This document shows positions 15,840 through 23,624 of a stretch of 64,000 nt of DNA, in pieces (within the stretch, counting starts at the first letter, position 1; every line of letters begins with the position of its first letter). This stretch comes from Niveispirillum sp943370215 (GTDB taxonomy: Bacteria; Pseudomonadota; Alphaproteobacteria; Azospirillales; Azospirillaceae). The stretch covers positions 248,001 through 312,000 of the forward strand of contig CALRQC020000001.1 of assembly GCA_943370215.1 (NCBI GenBank), given 5' to 3'. The position numbers and the translations under genes are program-made. Below the pieces are notes generated by a model. That model was not told the DNA's origin. It did no database searches and was given only the letters and a program-made list of their open reading frames with translations.

Positions 15840-16456
15840 TGCCCCCTTATCGCCGGTCCCGGCAGCCCCGCTTGTGCAAAGCCGTTTTCATCATCATTGA
15901 ACAGGATGGCCCCATCCAGCAGGACGGTGCCGGTCCGCGAAATGCCATGGAAAAAACGCCGGCCCTGCTGAACCGTTGCCGGCAGGCTGTCAATCTGGTC
16001 ACGCGCGATCCCCGCGATGCCAATCACCCGTTCTGCCAGCAGGCCCAGCATCCGCCCTCCCTGTTCCAGCACGATGATGGCATCGGCTTCCGGTGTCGGC
16101 GGCAGGCCGCAAAGCTGGCCGAAATCAATGGCCGATACCACCTGTCCGCGCAGATAGAAGATGCCGGCCAGGAAGGGGGGCGTGCCGGGGACCGGGGTGG
16201 GTCGCAGTTCCATCACCACCTCCTGCACCAGATTGCCCCTGACCGCGAAGGGCCGACCCTGCAATTGAAATTCCAGCAGGGTAAGCAGCTCGGATTCATT
16301 TTCAGGCTGCTGCGGTTTGCGGGCCAGTTGCCGGGCACGTTCCCGCAGGCGGCGGCGGGTCTCCGCCGGCCCCGGCTCGAACCCGCGTGCCAACCCCTCA
16401 CGCGCGGCGGCAAGGCGCAGATGCATCGCGCTCCAGTCGATTCTGCTATCACTCAT
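15836..16456 (-). CDS. CheW-like coupling protein with N-terminal extension
   Basis: 206 residues. An N-terminal helical, Arg-rich extension (about 1-60) precedes a CheW domain recognisable from LLEFQLQGRPFAVRGNLVQE, LAGIFYLRGQVVSAIDF and ILFNDDENGF. It links the MCP to CheA. It overlaps both neighbours: its start overlaps the cheR stop by 4 bases, and its stop overlaps the mcp start. Position between cheR and mcp is similar to wspB/wspD in Wsp loci. Confidence 0.87.
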   Translation of the reverse strand: MSDSRIDWSAMHLRLAAAREGLARGFEPGPAETRRRLRERARQLARKPQQPENESELLTLLEFQLQGRPFAVRGNLVQEVVMELRPTPVPGTPPFLAGIFYLRGQVVSAIDFGQLCGLPPTPEADAIIVLEQGGRMLGLLAERVIGIAGIARDQIDSLPATVQQGRRFFHGISRTGTVLLDGAILFNDDENGFAQAGLPGPAIRGQ

Positions 16457-17928
16457 AACCCAACCTCTGCGCTGGCAACGCGGATGATCTCGGTCAGACG
16501 GCCGACGGTCAGCCCGTCGGATTCAGGCAATGTGTCTTCCGGCGCGTGGCGCCGCAACAGTTCCAGCGTATTGCGATAATGCCGGCGGGCTTCGGCGACC
16601 CGGCCGTCGCCCAGGGCCAGCCGCGCCAGGGCGAAATGGGCCAGTACGAAGCCGGGATCCAGGAACAGGGCGCGGCGCAGGGCCTCGGCGGCCTGTTTCA
16701 TCTCCCCGCGTTCCTGGCTGATCATGGCCAGCAGATAATGACGTTCGGGCGTCAGCCGGTCGATGGTCAGCGCCCGCTGGCACCAACGCGCTGCCTCCTC
16801 CAGGCGGCCCTCATTGGCGTGCAACCGAGCCAGCATGGCCAAGGCAGCGCCATCCCCGTCCAACCGGGCTGGATCGGCCATCAACAGGGCGATAGCCTCC
16901 CGATAGCGTCCCTGCTGGTAAAGCGGCTGCGCCTGGGCCAGCAAATCATCCAGCCCTTTGGTGGCGCTCGGTTGGGTCGCCGTCGGTGGCGCGTGGGGAA
17001 CCAGCGGGGGCGGCAGGGGGGAGACCGGCAGAGCCGGAGTGGCCTGCGGAGGGGGCGGCACCCATGGTGCGGCCGCAGCACTCGCCGCTTTGCGATAGAA
17101 GGTCGCCCCTGGCAATTGGGCATTGACGAACGGCTGGAAAAGCTCAGTTGAGCCTTCAACCGAGCTGGCCACCAGCCACCCGCCCTCCACCAGGGAATTG
17201 TGCAGATTGCCCACCACCTGCCGCGCCCGGTCAAAGCTGAAATACATCAGCACGTTGCGGCAGAAAATGATGTCCATCCCGTTGGTGTTGCTGGTGACGG
17301 AGGGATAAAGATCATCCGCCAGATTATGGTAGGCAAAGCTGACCATGCGGCGGATGCGGGGAATGATCACCTGCCTGCCGTCCTGGGTCTCGAAATATTT
17401 CTGCCGGATGGCCGTATCGACGCCCCGGAAGGACCATTCCCCGTAACGCCCTTCCATGGCGCGCCGCAGGGAGCGGGGATTGATATCGGTTGCCAGGATG
17501 GTGATGTTCCAATCGGCAATATCCGGGATCATCCCGTCCAGCAGCATGGCAACCGAATAGGCTTCCTCGCCGGTGCTGCAGGCGGCACTCCAGATCCGCA
17601 GATATGGGGCGCCTGTCTGCCGCCGCGTTGCGATCAGCGGGGGCAGCACGGTTTGGGCCAGGGCCTGGAAGCTTTGTGGCTCCCGGAAGAAATAGGTTTC
17701 GCCGATGGTCAGGTGGCTGGCCAGGATTTCAATCTGGTTGCGCGTCGGCTCCGTCGCCAGGAAATGGCGCATACAGGCGGTGGCATCGGGGAACCCCAGT
17801 TCCCCTGCCATGATGGAAACCGCCCGGCCGAGTTCCACCCGTCTTTCCGGGGCGTAATGCAGGCCGGTGCGTGTTTCCAGGAATTTGCCGAATGCCTCCA
17901 GCACGCTGCCATCGCTACTGAAGCTCAT
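16453..17928 (-). CDS. CheR methyltransferase fused to TPR repeats
   Basis: 491 residues. Residues 1-270 are a CheR-type SAM-dependent methyltransferase: an all-alpha N-domain, HLTIGETYFFREP, the SAM-binding IWSAACSTGEEAYS, and DIIFCRNVLMYF. A Pro-rich linker (about 280-320) leads to TPR repeats in the C-terminal third (LLAQAQPLYQQGRYREAIAL, then about three more). WspC and FrzF show the same fusion. TPRs in such proteins modulate methylation by protein contacts. It methylates glutamates of the operon's chemoreceptor. Start and stop overlap both flanking cheW genes. Confidence 0.92.
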   Translation of the reverse strand: MSFSSDGSVLEAFGKFLETRTGLHYAPERRVELGRAVSIMAGELGFPDATACMRHFLATEPTRNQIEILASHLTIGETYFFREPQSFQALAQTVLPPLIATRRQTGAPYLRIWSAACSTGEEAYSVAMLLDGMIPDIADWNITILATDINPRSLRRAMEGRYGEWSFRGVDTAIRQKYFETQDGRQVIIPRIRRMVSFAYHNLADDLYPSVTSNTNGMDIIFCRNVLMYFSFDRARQVVGNLHNSLVEGGWLVASSVEGSTELFQPFVNAQLPGATFYRKAASAAAAPWVPPPPQATPALPVSPLPPPLVPHAPPTATQPSATKGLDDLLAQAQPLYQQGRYREAIALLMADPARLDGDGAALAMLARLHANEGRLEEAARWCQRALTIDRLTPERHYLLAMISQERGEMKQAAEALRRALFLDPGFVLAHFALARLALGDGRVAEARRHYRNTLELLRRHAPEDTLPESDGLTVGRLTEIIRVASAEVGL

Positions 17929-18425
17929 GCATCGCCCCGTTGGCCGCCACCAAGGCTTTCATCCAAGGCCGTTGCCTCGGCCAATGATAGGAAGCGATCA
18001 ACATCATGAATGAGGACGGGCCCGTTGGCCAGCCGGGTCACGCTGTCAAAATAGCGCGCCCCGGGCACGACCCCATCAACTGGAATCAATGATGATGCTG
18101 GCATTTGCAGGGTACCCGTCACATGGTCCACCAGCAGGGCGACCAGACGCTGTTCGGTACGGACCATGACAAGCGCATCTTCCAGCCGCTGCGGACGCGA
18201 CGGCAGATCGAAACGCTGGCGGATATCCAGCACGGGCAGCATCTCCCCCGCCATATCGATCACCCCCAGCACAATGGCGGGTGCGGCCGGCAGGGGCGTA
18301 ATATCCACCAGCGGCGCCACGCGCGCGACCCGTTCCAGCCGCAGCGCATAGCTGCGCTCATCCAGCGTGAACAGCAACAGATCGACCATGTCGGTCGATG
18401 GGATGCCTTCCTGGAAATCACCCAT
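17925..18425 (-). CDS. CheW-like coupling protein, first gene of chemosensory operon
   Basis: 166 residues from the ATG at 18425, which is preceded by GGAGGGGGAAGAGG. A farther upstream start would add a low-complexity tail with no family match. The CheW fold is visible in LLLFTLDERSYALRLERVARV, IVLGVIDMAGEMLPVLDI and VALLVDHVTGTL. It is the second CheW in the operon; two CheW proteins around a CheR-TPR is the Wsp arrangement. The stop overlaps the cheR start by 4 bases. Confidence 0.88.
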   Translation of the reverse strand: MGDFQEGIPSTDMVDLLLFTLDERSYALRLERVARVAPLVDITPLPAAPAIVLGVIDMAGEMLPVLDIRQRFDLPSRPQRLEDALVMVRTEQRLVALLVDHVTGTLQMPASSLIPVDGVVPGARYFDSVTRLANGPVLIHDVDRFLSLAEATALDESLGGGQRGDA

Positions 18426-18533
18426 GCTGAACGCCTCTTCCCCCTCCGGTGGAGTACGATCGGGGCCATTGCAATGGCCCCTGCCTGTTGATGATTGCTC
18501 GGCCCGAGCCCCCACGCACACATGAACCAAACC

Positions 18534-18553
18534 GCTGGATGACGTCATCCAGC
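18534..18553. promoter_or_regulatory. Perfect 20-bp palindrome upstream of chemosensory operon
   Basis: GCTGGATGACGTCATCCAGC reads identically on both strands. It lies 109 bases upstream of the first cheW start. The uninterrupted dyad fits a dimeric regulator's operator. The binding protein is unknown. Confidence 0.5.
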
Positions 18554-18569
18554 ACGTGAAGGGACATGT

Positions 18570-18606
18570 ATATACCGGGAACCATCAGCAATGGCTCCCG
18601 GTATAT
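18570..18606. terminator. Strong hairpin upstream of chemosensory operon
   Basis: Arms ATATACCGGGA and TCCCGGTATAT are perfect over 11 bp, extended by CCAT/ATGG. It is not followed by a T-run on either strand and lies 17 bases from the 20-bp palindrome. It could be a structured leader, operator or weak terminator; function is unassigned. Confidence 0.45.
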
Positions 18607-18754
18607 CGGGTGATTTAATGGACGTAATCGGTGGGTGTCGCCAGCCCTTTCTCAGCCGGGACAGTCGGCGTGAACGATCGGCATGGGCAAGGTGACACCG
18701 TGACACCATGAACAGGCAGAACCCAGCCATGCAGGGAAGATAATCTGCCAGTCT

Positions 18755-18870
18755 TGCGAATCAGTATTAATATCACATACAGATGTCAGCGCGTCGCTTC
18801 CGCCGCCGTCCCGCAACGCGGGCTCCGGGTGGATAGTGCAAGTAATAATTAACATTAATACGCGCGCAAT
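18755..18870 (+). promoter_or_regulatory. AT-rich promoter region of siderophore receptor gene, possible Fur half-site
   Basis: This stretch contains TGCGAATCAGTATTA (18755-18769), whose left half matches the TGCGAAT-type Fur half-site also seen near the receptor at 57256, and an AT-rich AATAATTAACATTAATA block. Iron regulation is expected for a siderophore receptor, but the site is imperfect. Confidence 0.3.
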
Positions 18871-18892
18871 TGGCGTTGCAGGAAGGAAGATC

Positions 18893-21010
18893 ATGAGCAA
18901 ATGGACCGTTTCTGCCCTGGCCCTGATGGTCGGAGCCCATCTGCTGCCTGGTTCCGCCCTAGCGGTGGAAAATAATGCCGTTGACGAGATTATCGTGTGG
19001 GGCAAGGGCTATGGCAGCGATCAGGCCGGTGCGAAATCGCTGGTCCCGCTGCGGGAAACGCCCAATACGATCACTGTTGTCGATCGGGAACGCATTGAAC
19101 TGCAAAACCTGCAGACGCTGGAGGATCTGGCAACGCAGACCGTCGGCATCACGGTGACAGGCGTTTCCAGCGAAAATCCGTCCTTTTTGTCACGCGGCTT
19201 TTCCATCGATACCTATCTGATCGACGGTGTGCCGGGCATCGGCGGTGTCGCCTTCCCGGCTGTGGTGCCCGATCTGTTTTTGTATGAGCGGGTGGAGGTG
19301 TTGCGTGGCCCGGCCGGGCTGTTCAGCGGTTCCGGCAGTCCGGCCGGTTCCATCAACCTTGTGCGCAAGCGCCCGCTGGAACAGGCGCGGATCAGCGGTG
19401 CTGCCGGTTATGGTAGCTGGAACAATTATCGTCTGGAACTGGACGTGTCGCAGCCCCTGACGGAGGATGGCCGTATCAAGGGGCGGCTGGGCGCGCTCTA
19501 CCATGACCAGGACCAGTTTTATGATGTGGCTCACCGGCGTCGGCAACTTGCCTATGGCGCCGTGTCTTTCGACCTGACGGATGACACGGTGCTGACCACT
19601 GGCGGCCATTATGAGAATTTCAAGCCGGCCATCCAGACCGGTCTGCCGGGGCTGCGTGGGGGCGGATTGTTGGATGTCCGGCGCTCCACCTATCTGGGGG
19701 CGGACTGGAACCGGCTGGAATCCGATATCTGGCAAGCCTATGCCGAATTGCGCCATGATTTTGGTGCTGGCTGGGTTGGCCGGATCACCGGGCAATATAC
19801 GGATATCGACCGCACCGATATCTATGCCTATATCGGCAACCAACCAGTAACGCCAACCAATGGCGTCACCAGCCATGTTGATTATATCGGCATCTATGAT
19901 TCGCAGCTTTGGTCGGTGGATGCCAACGCGGTCGGTAGTATCCGCGCGTTCGGTCGTGACCATGATCTGGTGCTTGGCGGTGACTATCAGCGTCAAGTCT
20001 ATGATAATCTTTATGGTCGGACCAGCGGCATTACCCGTATCGATGTCTATAATCCCAACAATGCCGTGGGCGAACATGCGATCCCGCTGAATGGCGGCGC
20101 CCACGATGTCACCGAGCAGTATGGGTTGTATGGTCAGGCCCGGATCAAGCCGCTTGACGCCACCACCATCGTGCTGGGTGGAAGGCTGTCCTGGTGGGAC
20201 TATGAAACGACCACCACGTATCCTCGCCGCACTGCCCCTGTCGGTTATGATCAGAAGGCGGAGTTCACGCCGTATCTGGGGGTAGTGCAGGATCTGACGG
20301 GTAACCTGTCCGCCTATGCCAGCTACGCCGATATCTTCACCCCGCAATCCCAGCGCACGGTGACAAACAAGCAGCTCGACCCGATGCGCGGCAAGCAGTT
20401 GGAGGCGGGGCTGAAATCCAATCTGCTGGATGACCGGCTGCTGCTGTCGGCGGCGATCTACCGGATCGAACAGAGCAACCGCGCTTATGCCGATCCCGAC
20501 AATACCGGATTCTATCTGGCGCTGGGGGAGGTGGAAAGCAAAGGTATCGAGTTGGAAGCCAATGGCCGCCTGACGGAGAACTGGACGCTGAATGCCGGTT
20601 ATGCCTTCAACAAAAACAAATATAAGCGCGACGCCAGCCGTACCAATGAGGGCCAATCGGCCCAGCCGGTGATCCCGAAACATTCCTTCAAGCTGTTCAC
20701 CAATTACAGCATCACCGACGGCAGCCTTGAAGGATTGAGTCTGGGGGGTGGGGTGAACTGGCTATCGGCGACGGAAGGGGGGCTGGCCGCCAACCGCGTT
20801 GCCAATGGTATCGCCACCCTGGTGCAGCAGGATGCCTATGCTGTCTTCAGCTTGCGGGCGGGTTACAAGCTGACGGAGACGATCAGCATCAACGCCAATC
20901 TGGAGAATGCCCTGGATAAGGTTTATTACGCCCGCATCAATGCCACGGGGCGCGGCAACTTCTATGGTGCGCCCCGTAACTTCTTCGTCTCGCTGCGGGC
21001 GACCTACTAA
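18893..21010 (+). CDS. TonB-dependent siderophore receptor
   Basis: 705 residues. The signal peptide runs to about residue 23 (PGSALA-VENN). A TonB-box-like segment (DEIIVWG) and a plug domain with SLVPLRETPNTITVV, RGFSIDTYLIDGVPG and VEVLRGPAGLFSGSGSPAGS follow. The C-terminal barrel ends in NFFVSLRATY with a terminal aromatic. The plug motifs are those of the siderophore receptor subfamily (FhuE/FpvA/FoxA-like). The ATG at 18893 follows AGGAAGGAAG, a strong ribosome site, and starts the signal peptide. It stands alone with its own AT-rich promoter region. Siderophore specificity is unknown. Confidence 0.88.
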   Translation: MSKWTVSALALMVGAHLLPGSALAVENNAVDEIIVWGKGYGSDQAGAKSLVPLRETPNTITVVDRERIELQNLQTLEDLATQTVGITVTGVSSENPSFLSRGFSIDTYLIDGVPGIGGVAFPAVVPDLFLYERVEVLRGPAGLFSGSGSPAGSINLVRKRPLEQARISGAAGYGSWNNYRLELDVSQPLTEDGRIKGRLGALYHDQDQFYDVAHRRRQLAYGAVSFDLTDDTVLTTGGHYENFKPAIQTGLPGLRGGGLLDVRRSTYLGADWNRLESDIWQAYAELRHDFGAGWVGRITGQYTDIDRTDIYAYIGNQPVTPTNGVTSHVDYIGIYDSQLWSVDANAVGSIRAFGRDHDLVLGGDYQRQVYDNLYGRTSGITRIDVYNPNNAVGEHAIPLNGGAHDVTEQYGLYGQARIKPLDATTIVLGGRLSWWDYETTTTYPRRTAPVGYDQKAEFTPYLGVVQDLTGNLSAYASYADIFTPQSQRTVTNKQLDPMRGKQLEAGLKSNLLDDRLLLSAAIYRIEQSNRAYADPDNTGFYLALGEVESKGIELEANGRLTENWTLNAGYAFNKNKYKRDASRTNEGQSAQPVIPKHSFKLFTNYSITDGSLEGLSLGGGVNWLSATEGGLAANRVANGIATLVQQDAYAVFSLRAGYKLTETISINANLENALDKVYYARINATGRGNFYGAPRNFFVSLRATY

Positions 21011-21059
21011 CAGCAGCATTTCTGGCGCCGTCTGTTGGGTTATCGGGCTTGAGGCCGCT

Positions 21060-22214
21060 TCAGTCCCGATAGCCCAGCAGACGGCCGACCAGCCCTTCCA
21101 GGATGGCGGTTGCTGCCACCAGTTCATCCAGTGGAACGAATTCATTGGCCCGGTGGCCCTGCCAGCCGGCGCCGGGGCCGAAATTAACAATCTCGATCCC
21201 GTCATCGGCAAAATAGCGCCCATCGCTGGCCCCGGTATCCTTCAGGATGCGGGCGGGCGCACCCGTCACCGCCGTGATGGCGGCCGTCAGCGCGCTGACC
21301 AGCGGTCCGTCATGGGGTGCGCGGAAGCCATTGGTGCCGGTCAGCAACCGGCAGGACAGATGCTCTGCCTCCGGGTGGGCCTTCACCAGACCTTCAATTT
21401 CGGCAAAGGCATCGGCCAGCTTTTCCTCCGGTAAAAGGCGGCGGTCGATTTCCAGCCGGGCGAAATTGGGCACGACATTGGTGTTCTCACCGCCCCGGAA
21501 CATGCCGATATTCATGGTGGATTGTTGTTCTCCCACCGTGCGGTTAGCCAGCCGGCGGGTCATTTCGTCATCAATATAGGCGGCCAGTCGTAACAGCCGC
21601 AGGATGGCATTATCCCCCGCTGCCGGGTTGCCGGCATGGGCGGATTTGCCATGTGCCGCCAGTTCCACCCACATCACCCCGCGCTCGGCGGTGATCAACT
21701 GGTTTTCCGTCTGGGTACCGACCACCAGCATATCGGGCTTCACCGCCCCGATCTCCCGCAGGAAGAAGGCACCGTTCGGGCCCAGATTCTCCTCATCCCC
21801 GCAGAAGGTGAAGACAATCTCCCCCTTTGCCGGCCCGCCGCGCCGGGCCACCTCTTCAGCCAGCCAGAGCTGGGCCGCCATGGAGCCTTTGCAATTGCCG
21901 GCGCCCAGCCCATGCACGCGGCCATCGATCAGGGTGGCGACCAGCGGGTCGGTTTCCCACAGGCTGCGTTCGCCAATGCCTACCGTATCGGCATGGGCGT
22001 TGAAGACCAGGGAGGGCGCGCCATCGCCCAGTTTGGCCACCACATTGGCAATTTCCGGCCGGTCGCGGTCCAGCACCTGCACCTCATAGCCTGCTGCCCG
22101 CAGCCGATGAGCGGCATAAGCGGCAATGGCGCTGGTATCGCCCGGTGGGAAGGTGCTGGGGATGGCGATCAGGTCGGACAGGATGTCCAGGACGGGATGG
22201 TCTTGGGTGTTCAT
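21060..22214 (-). CDS. M20 family metallopeptidase (ArgE/DapE/CPG2-like)
   Basis: 384 residues from the ATG at 22214 (a GTG at 22223 is an alternative). The M20 metal-binding motifs are visible: FNAHADTVG with the first His and Asp, GLGAGNCKGS with the bridging Asp region altered to Asn-Cys-Lys-Gly, and FCGDEENLGPNG with the catalytic Glu pair. A dimerisation lid domain lies in the middle and a C-terminal HRANEFVPLDEL motif carries the last His. It hydrolyses an N-acyl or N-carbamoyl amino acid or a dipeptide. It follows the allantoate-amidohydrolase-like gene by 27 bases on the same strand. A role in purine-derived nitrogen use is inferred from context. Confidence 0.85.
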   Translation of the reverse strand: MNTQDHPVLDILSDLIAIPSTFPPGDTSAIAAYAAHRLRAAGYEVQVLDRDRPEIANVVAKLGDGAPSLVFNAHADTVGIGERSLWETDPLVATLIDGRVHGLGAGNCKGSMAAQLWLAEEVARRGGPAKGEIVFTFCGDEENLGPNGAFFLREIGAVKPDMLVVGTQTENQLITAERGVMWVELAAHGKSAHAGNPAAGDNAILRLLRLAAYIDDEMTRRLANRTVGEQQSTMNIGMFRGGENTNVVPNFARLEIDRRLLPEEKLADAFAEIEGLVKAHPEAEHLSCRLLTGTNGFRAPHDGPLVSALTAAITAVTGAPARILKDTGASDGRYFADDGIEIVNFGPGAGWQGHRANEFVPLDELVAATAILEGLVGRLLGYRD

Positions 22215-22241
22215 GGGGATCACCTGTTCCTTGCTTCCCCT

Positions 22242-23498
22242 TCAGCCGGCCAGCCGTGCCAGCGTTTCCGCCAGCACGGCGGCGCCGGCATGGCAATCTT
22301 CGGGGCTGGCATATTCGACCTCATTATGGCTGATCCCATCCTTGCAGGGGATGAAGATCATGCCCGTGGGGCAGCGCGGGGCCATGAATTTGGCGTCGTG
22401 ATTGGCACCGGACGGCATGTCGCGGTGGGGATAGCCCAGCAGGGCGGCGGCGTCGCGCACCGCATCCACCACGGCGGGCGCGAAATCCACCGGGGCCGTG
22501 GTCGATGTCTCCCGCACTGTCACCGTGCAGGGGGCCGCCAGCGATTGCAGCAGCGGCGTGATGGCATCACCCTTCTCCTTCACCACGCCGGCATCCGGGT
22601 GGCGGAAATCAATGGTGAAGATCACCTTGCCCGGCACGGTATTGGGTGATCCCGGCAGCACCTCAAACCGGCCAAAGGTGCAGCGGATAATATCATCCGG
22701 GTCATGCATCAACTCGTTCAGGGCGGTCACCATGCGCAGGGCTGCCTGAAAGGCGTCCTTGCGCGCACCGTGCGGGGTGGTGCCGGCATGGGCCTCCTGT
22801 CCCGTCACCTCCACCTGGAACCAGCGGCTGCCCTGGATGCCCTGCACCACGCCGATGATCTTGCCCTCCGCCTCCAGCCGTGGGCCCTGTTCGATATGAG
22901 CTTCCACATAGGCAGCAGCGGCCCCGCCAAAGGGGCGCACCGGCATCGGTGGGGCCAGGGCCAGGGTTTCGGCCAGCGCGTCTTTCACGCGGATGCCTTT
23001 CGGGTCGGTGCAGGCCAGCACCATCTCCAGGTCCATCTTGCCGGCGAACAGGGCGGAACCCATGCAATAGGGCTGGAAGCGGGAGCCTTCCTCATTCGTC
23101 CAGGCCACCAGTTCCACCGGGTGGCGGGTGGGGATGCCGGCATCTTCCAGCGCCTCCAGCACCTCAAACCCGGCCAGCACGCCATAGACGCCATCATAAC
23201 GCCCGCCGGTGGGCTGGCTGTCCAGATGGCTGCCGGTCATCACCGGGTCGGCGCTGGGGTCGGTGCCGGGTCGGCGGACATACAGGTTGCCGATGCCATC
23301 GGTTTCCACCGTAAAGCCGCGCGCCAGCGCCCACCCGGTCAACAAGGCGCGGGCCTGGCCATCTTCCACCGACAAGGCGGGCCGGTTCACCCCGCCCTTT
23401 TCCGTCGCCCCGATTGTGGCCATGTCGGCCAGCCGTTGCGTCAGCCGGTCCGGACGGACGAAACGGGCGATGGTACCGGGGGCGGGGGAAGGGGCCAT
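22242..23498 (-). CDS. Zn-dependent hydrolase, allantoate amidohydrolase/N-carbamoyl-amino-acid hydrolase family
   Basis: About 418 residues. Family motifs: GSHLDSQPTGGRYDGVYGVLAG (split by me into metal-binding HLD and GGRYDG), WTNEEGSRF with the catalytic Glu pair, EAHIEQGP, GQEAHAGTTP, and near the C-terminus GANHDAKFMA and ISHNEVEYAS. These are typical of AllC/HyuC/ureidopropionase-like enzymes. I prefer the ATG at 23498 because AGGA lies 8 bases upstream; an ATG at 23507 is directly preceded by AGG and has no spacing. It is transcribed divergently from xdhA. With xanthine dehydrogenase and the purine-type ABC importer nearby, allantoate or a ureide is the likely substrate (inference). 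Confidence 0.85.
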   Translation of the reverse strand: MAPSPAPGTIARFVRPDRLTQRLADMATIGATEKGGVNRPALSVEDGQARALLTGWALARGFTVETDGIGNLYVRRPGTDPSADPVMTGSHLDSQPTGGRYDGVYGVLAGFEVLEALEDAGIPTRHPVELVAWTNEEGSRFQPYCMGSALFAGKMDLEMVLACTDPKGIRVKDALAETLALAPPMPVRPFGGAAAAYVEAHIEQGPRLEAEGKIIGVVQGIQGSRWFQVEVTGQEAHAGTTPHGARKDAFQAALRMVTALNELMHDPDDIIRCTFGRFEVLPGSPNTVPGKVIFTIDFRHPDAGVVKEKGDAITPLLQSLAAPCTVTVRETSTTAPVDFAPAVVDAVRDAAALLGYPHRDMPSGANHDAKFMAPRCPTGMIFIPCKDGISHNEVEYASPEDCHAGAAVLAETLARLAG

Positions 23499-23567
23499 GC
23501 GGTGCATCCTGTTGTTGGTTGCTCACAAACAAAAATGTTGCACCGCATAAAAGTTCTGTAAAGCGCC

Positions 23568-23599
23568 TTGACAGTGATCCTTTCCTGTTTTGCCATACC
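23568..23599 (+). promoter_or_regulatory. Candidate promoter of xdhABC
   Basis: A perfect TTGACA (23568-23573) is followed by a poor -10 (CATACC, 23594-23599) at a long spacing of 20. It lies in the 126-base divergent gap between the allantoate-type hydrolase and xdhA. A consensus -35 is suggestive, but the -10 is weak, so an activator may be needed. Confidence 0.3.
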
Positions 23600-23624
23600 G
23601 TCTTCAGGAAATGATTGGACCCAG

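Larger units (their letters stand above)
18426..18892. other. Intergenic region between chemosensory operon and siderophore receptor
   Basis: 467 bases with no convincing gene. It holds a perfect 20-bp palindrome (18534-18553), a strong hairpin (18570-18606) and an AT-rich stretch from about 18755 to 18870. The AT-rich part is unusual for this GC-rich window and is probably the promoter of the rightward receptor gene. Confidence 0.6.
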
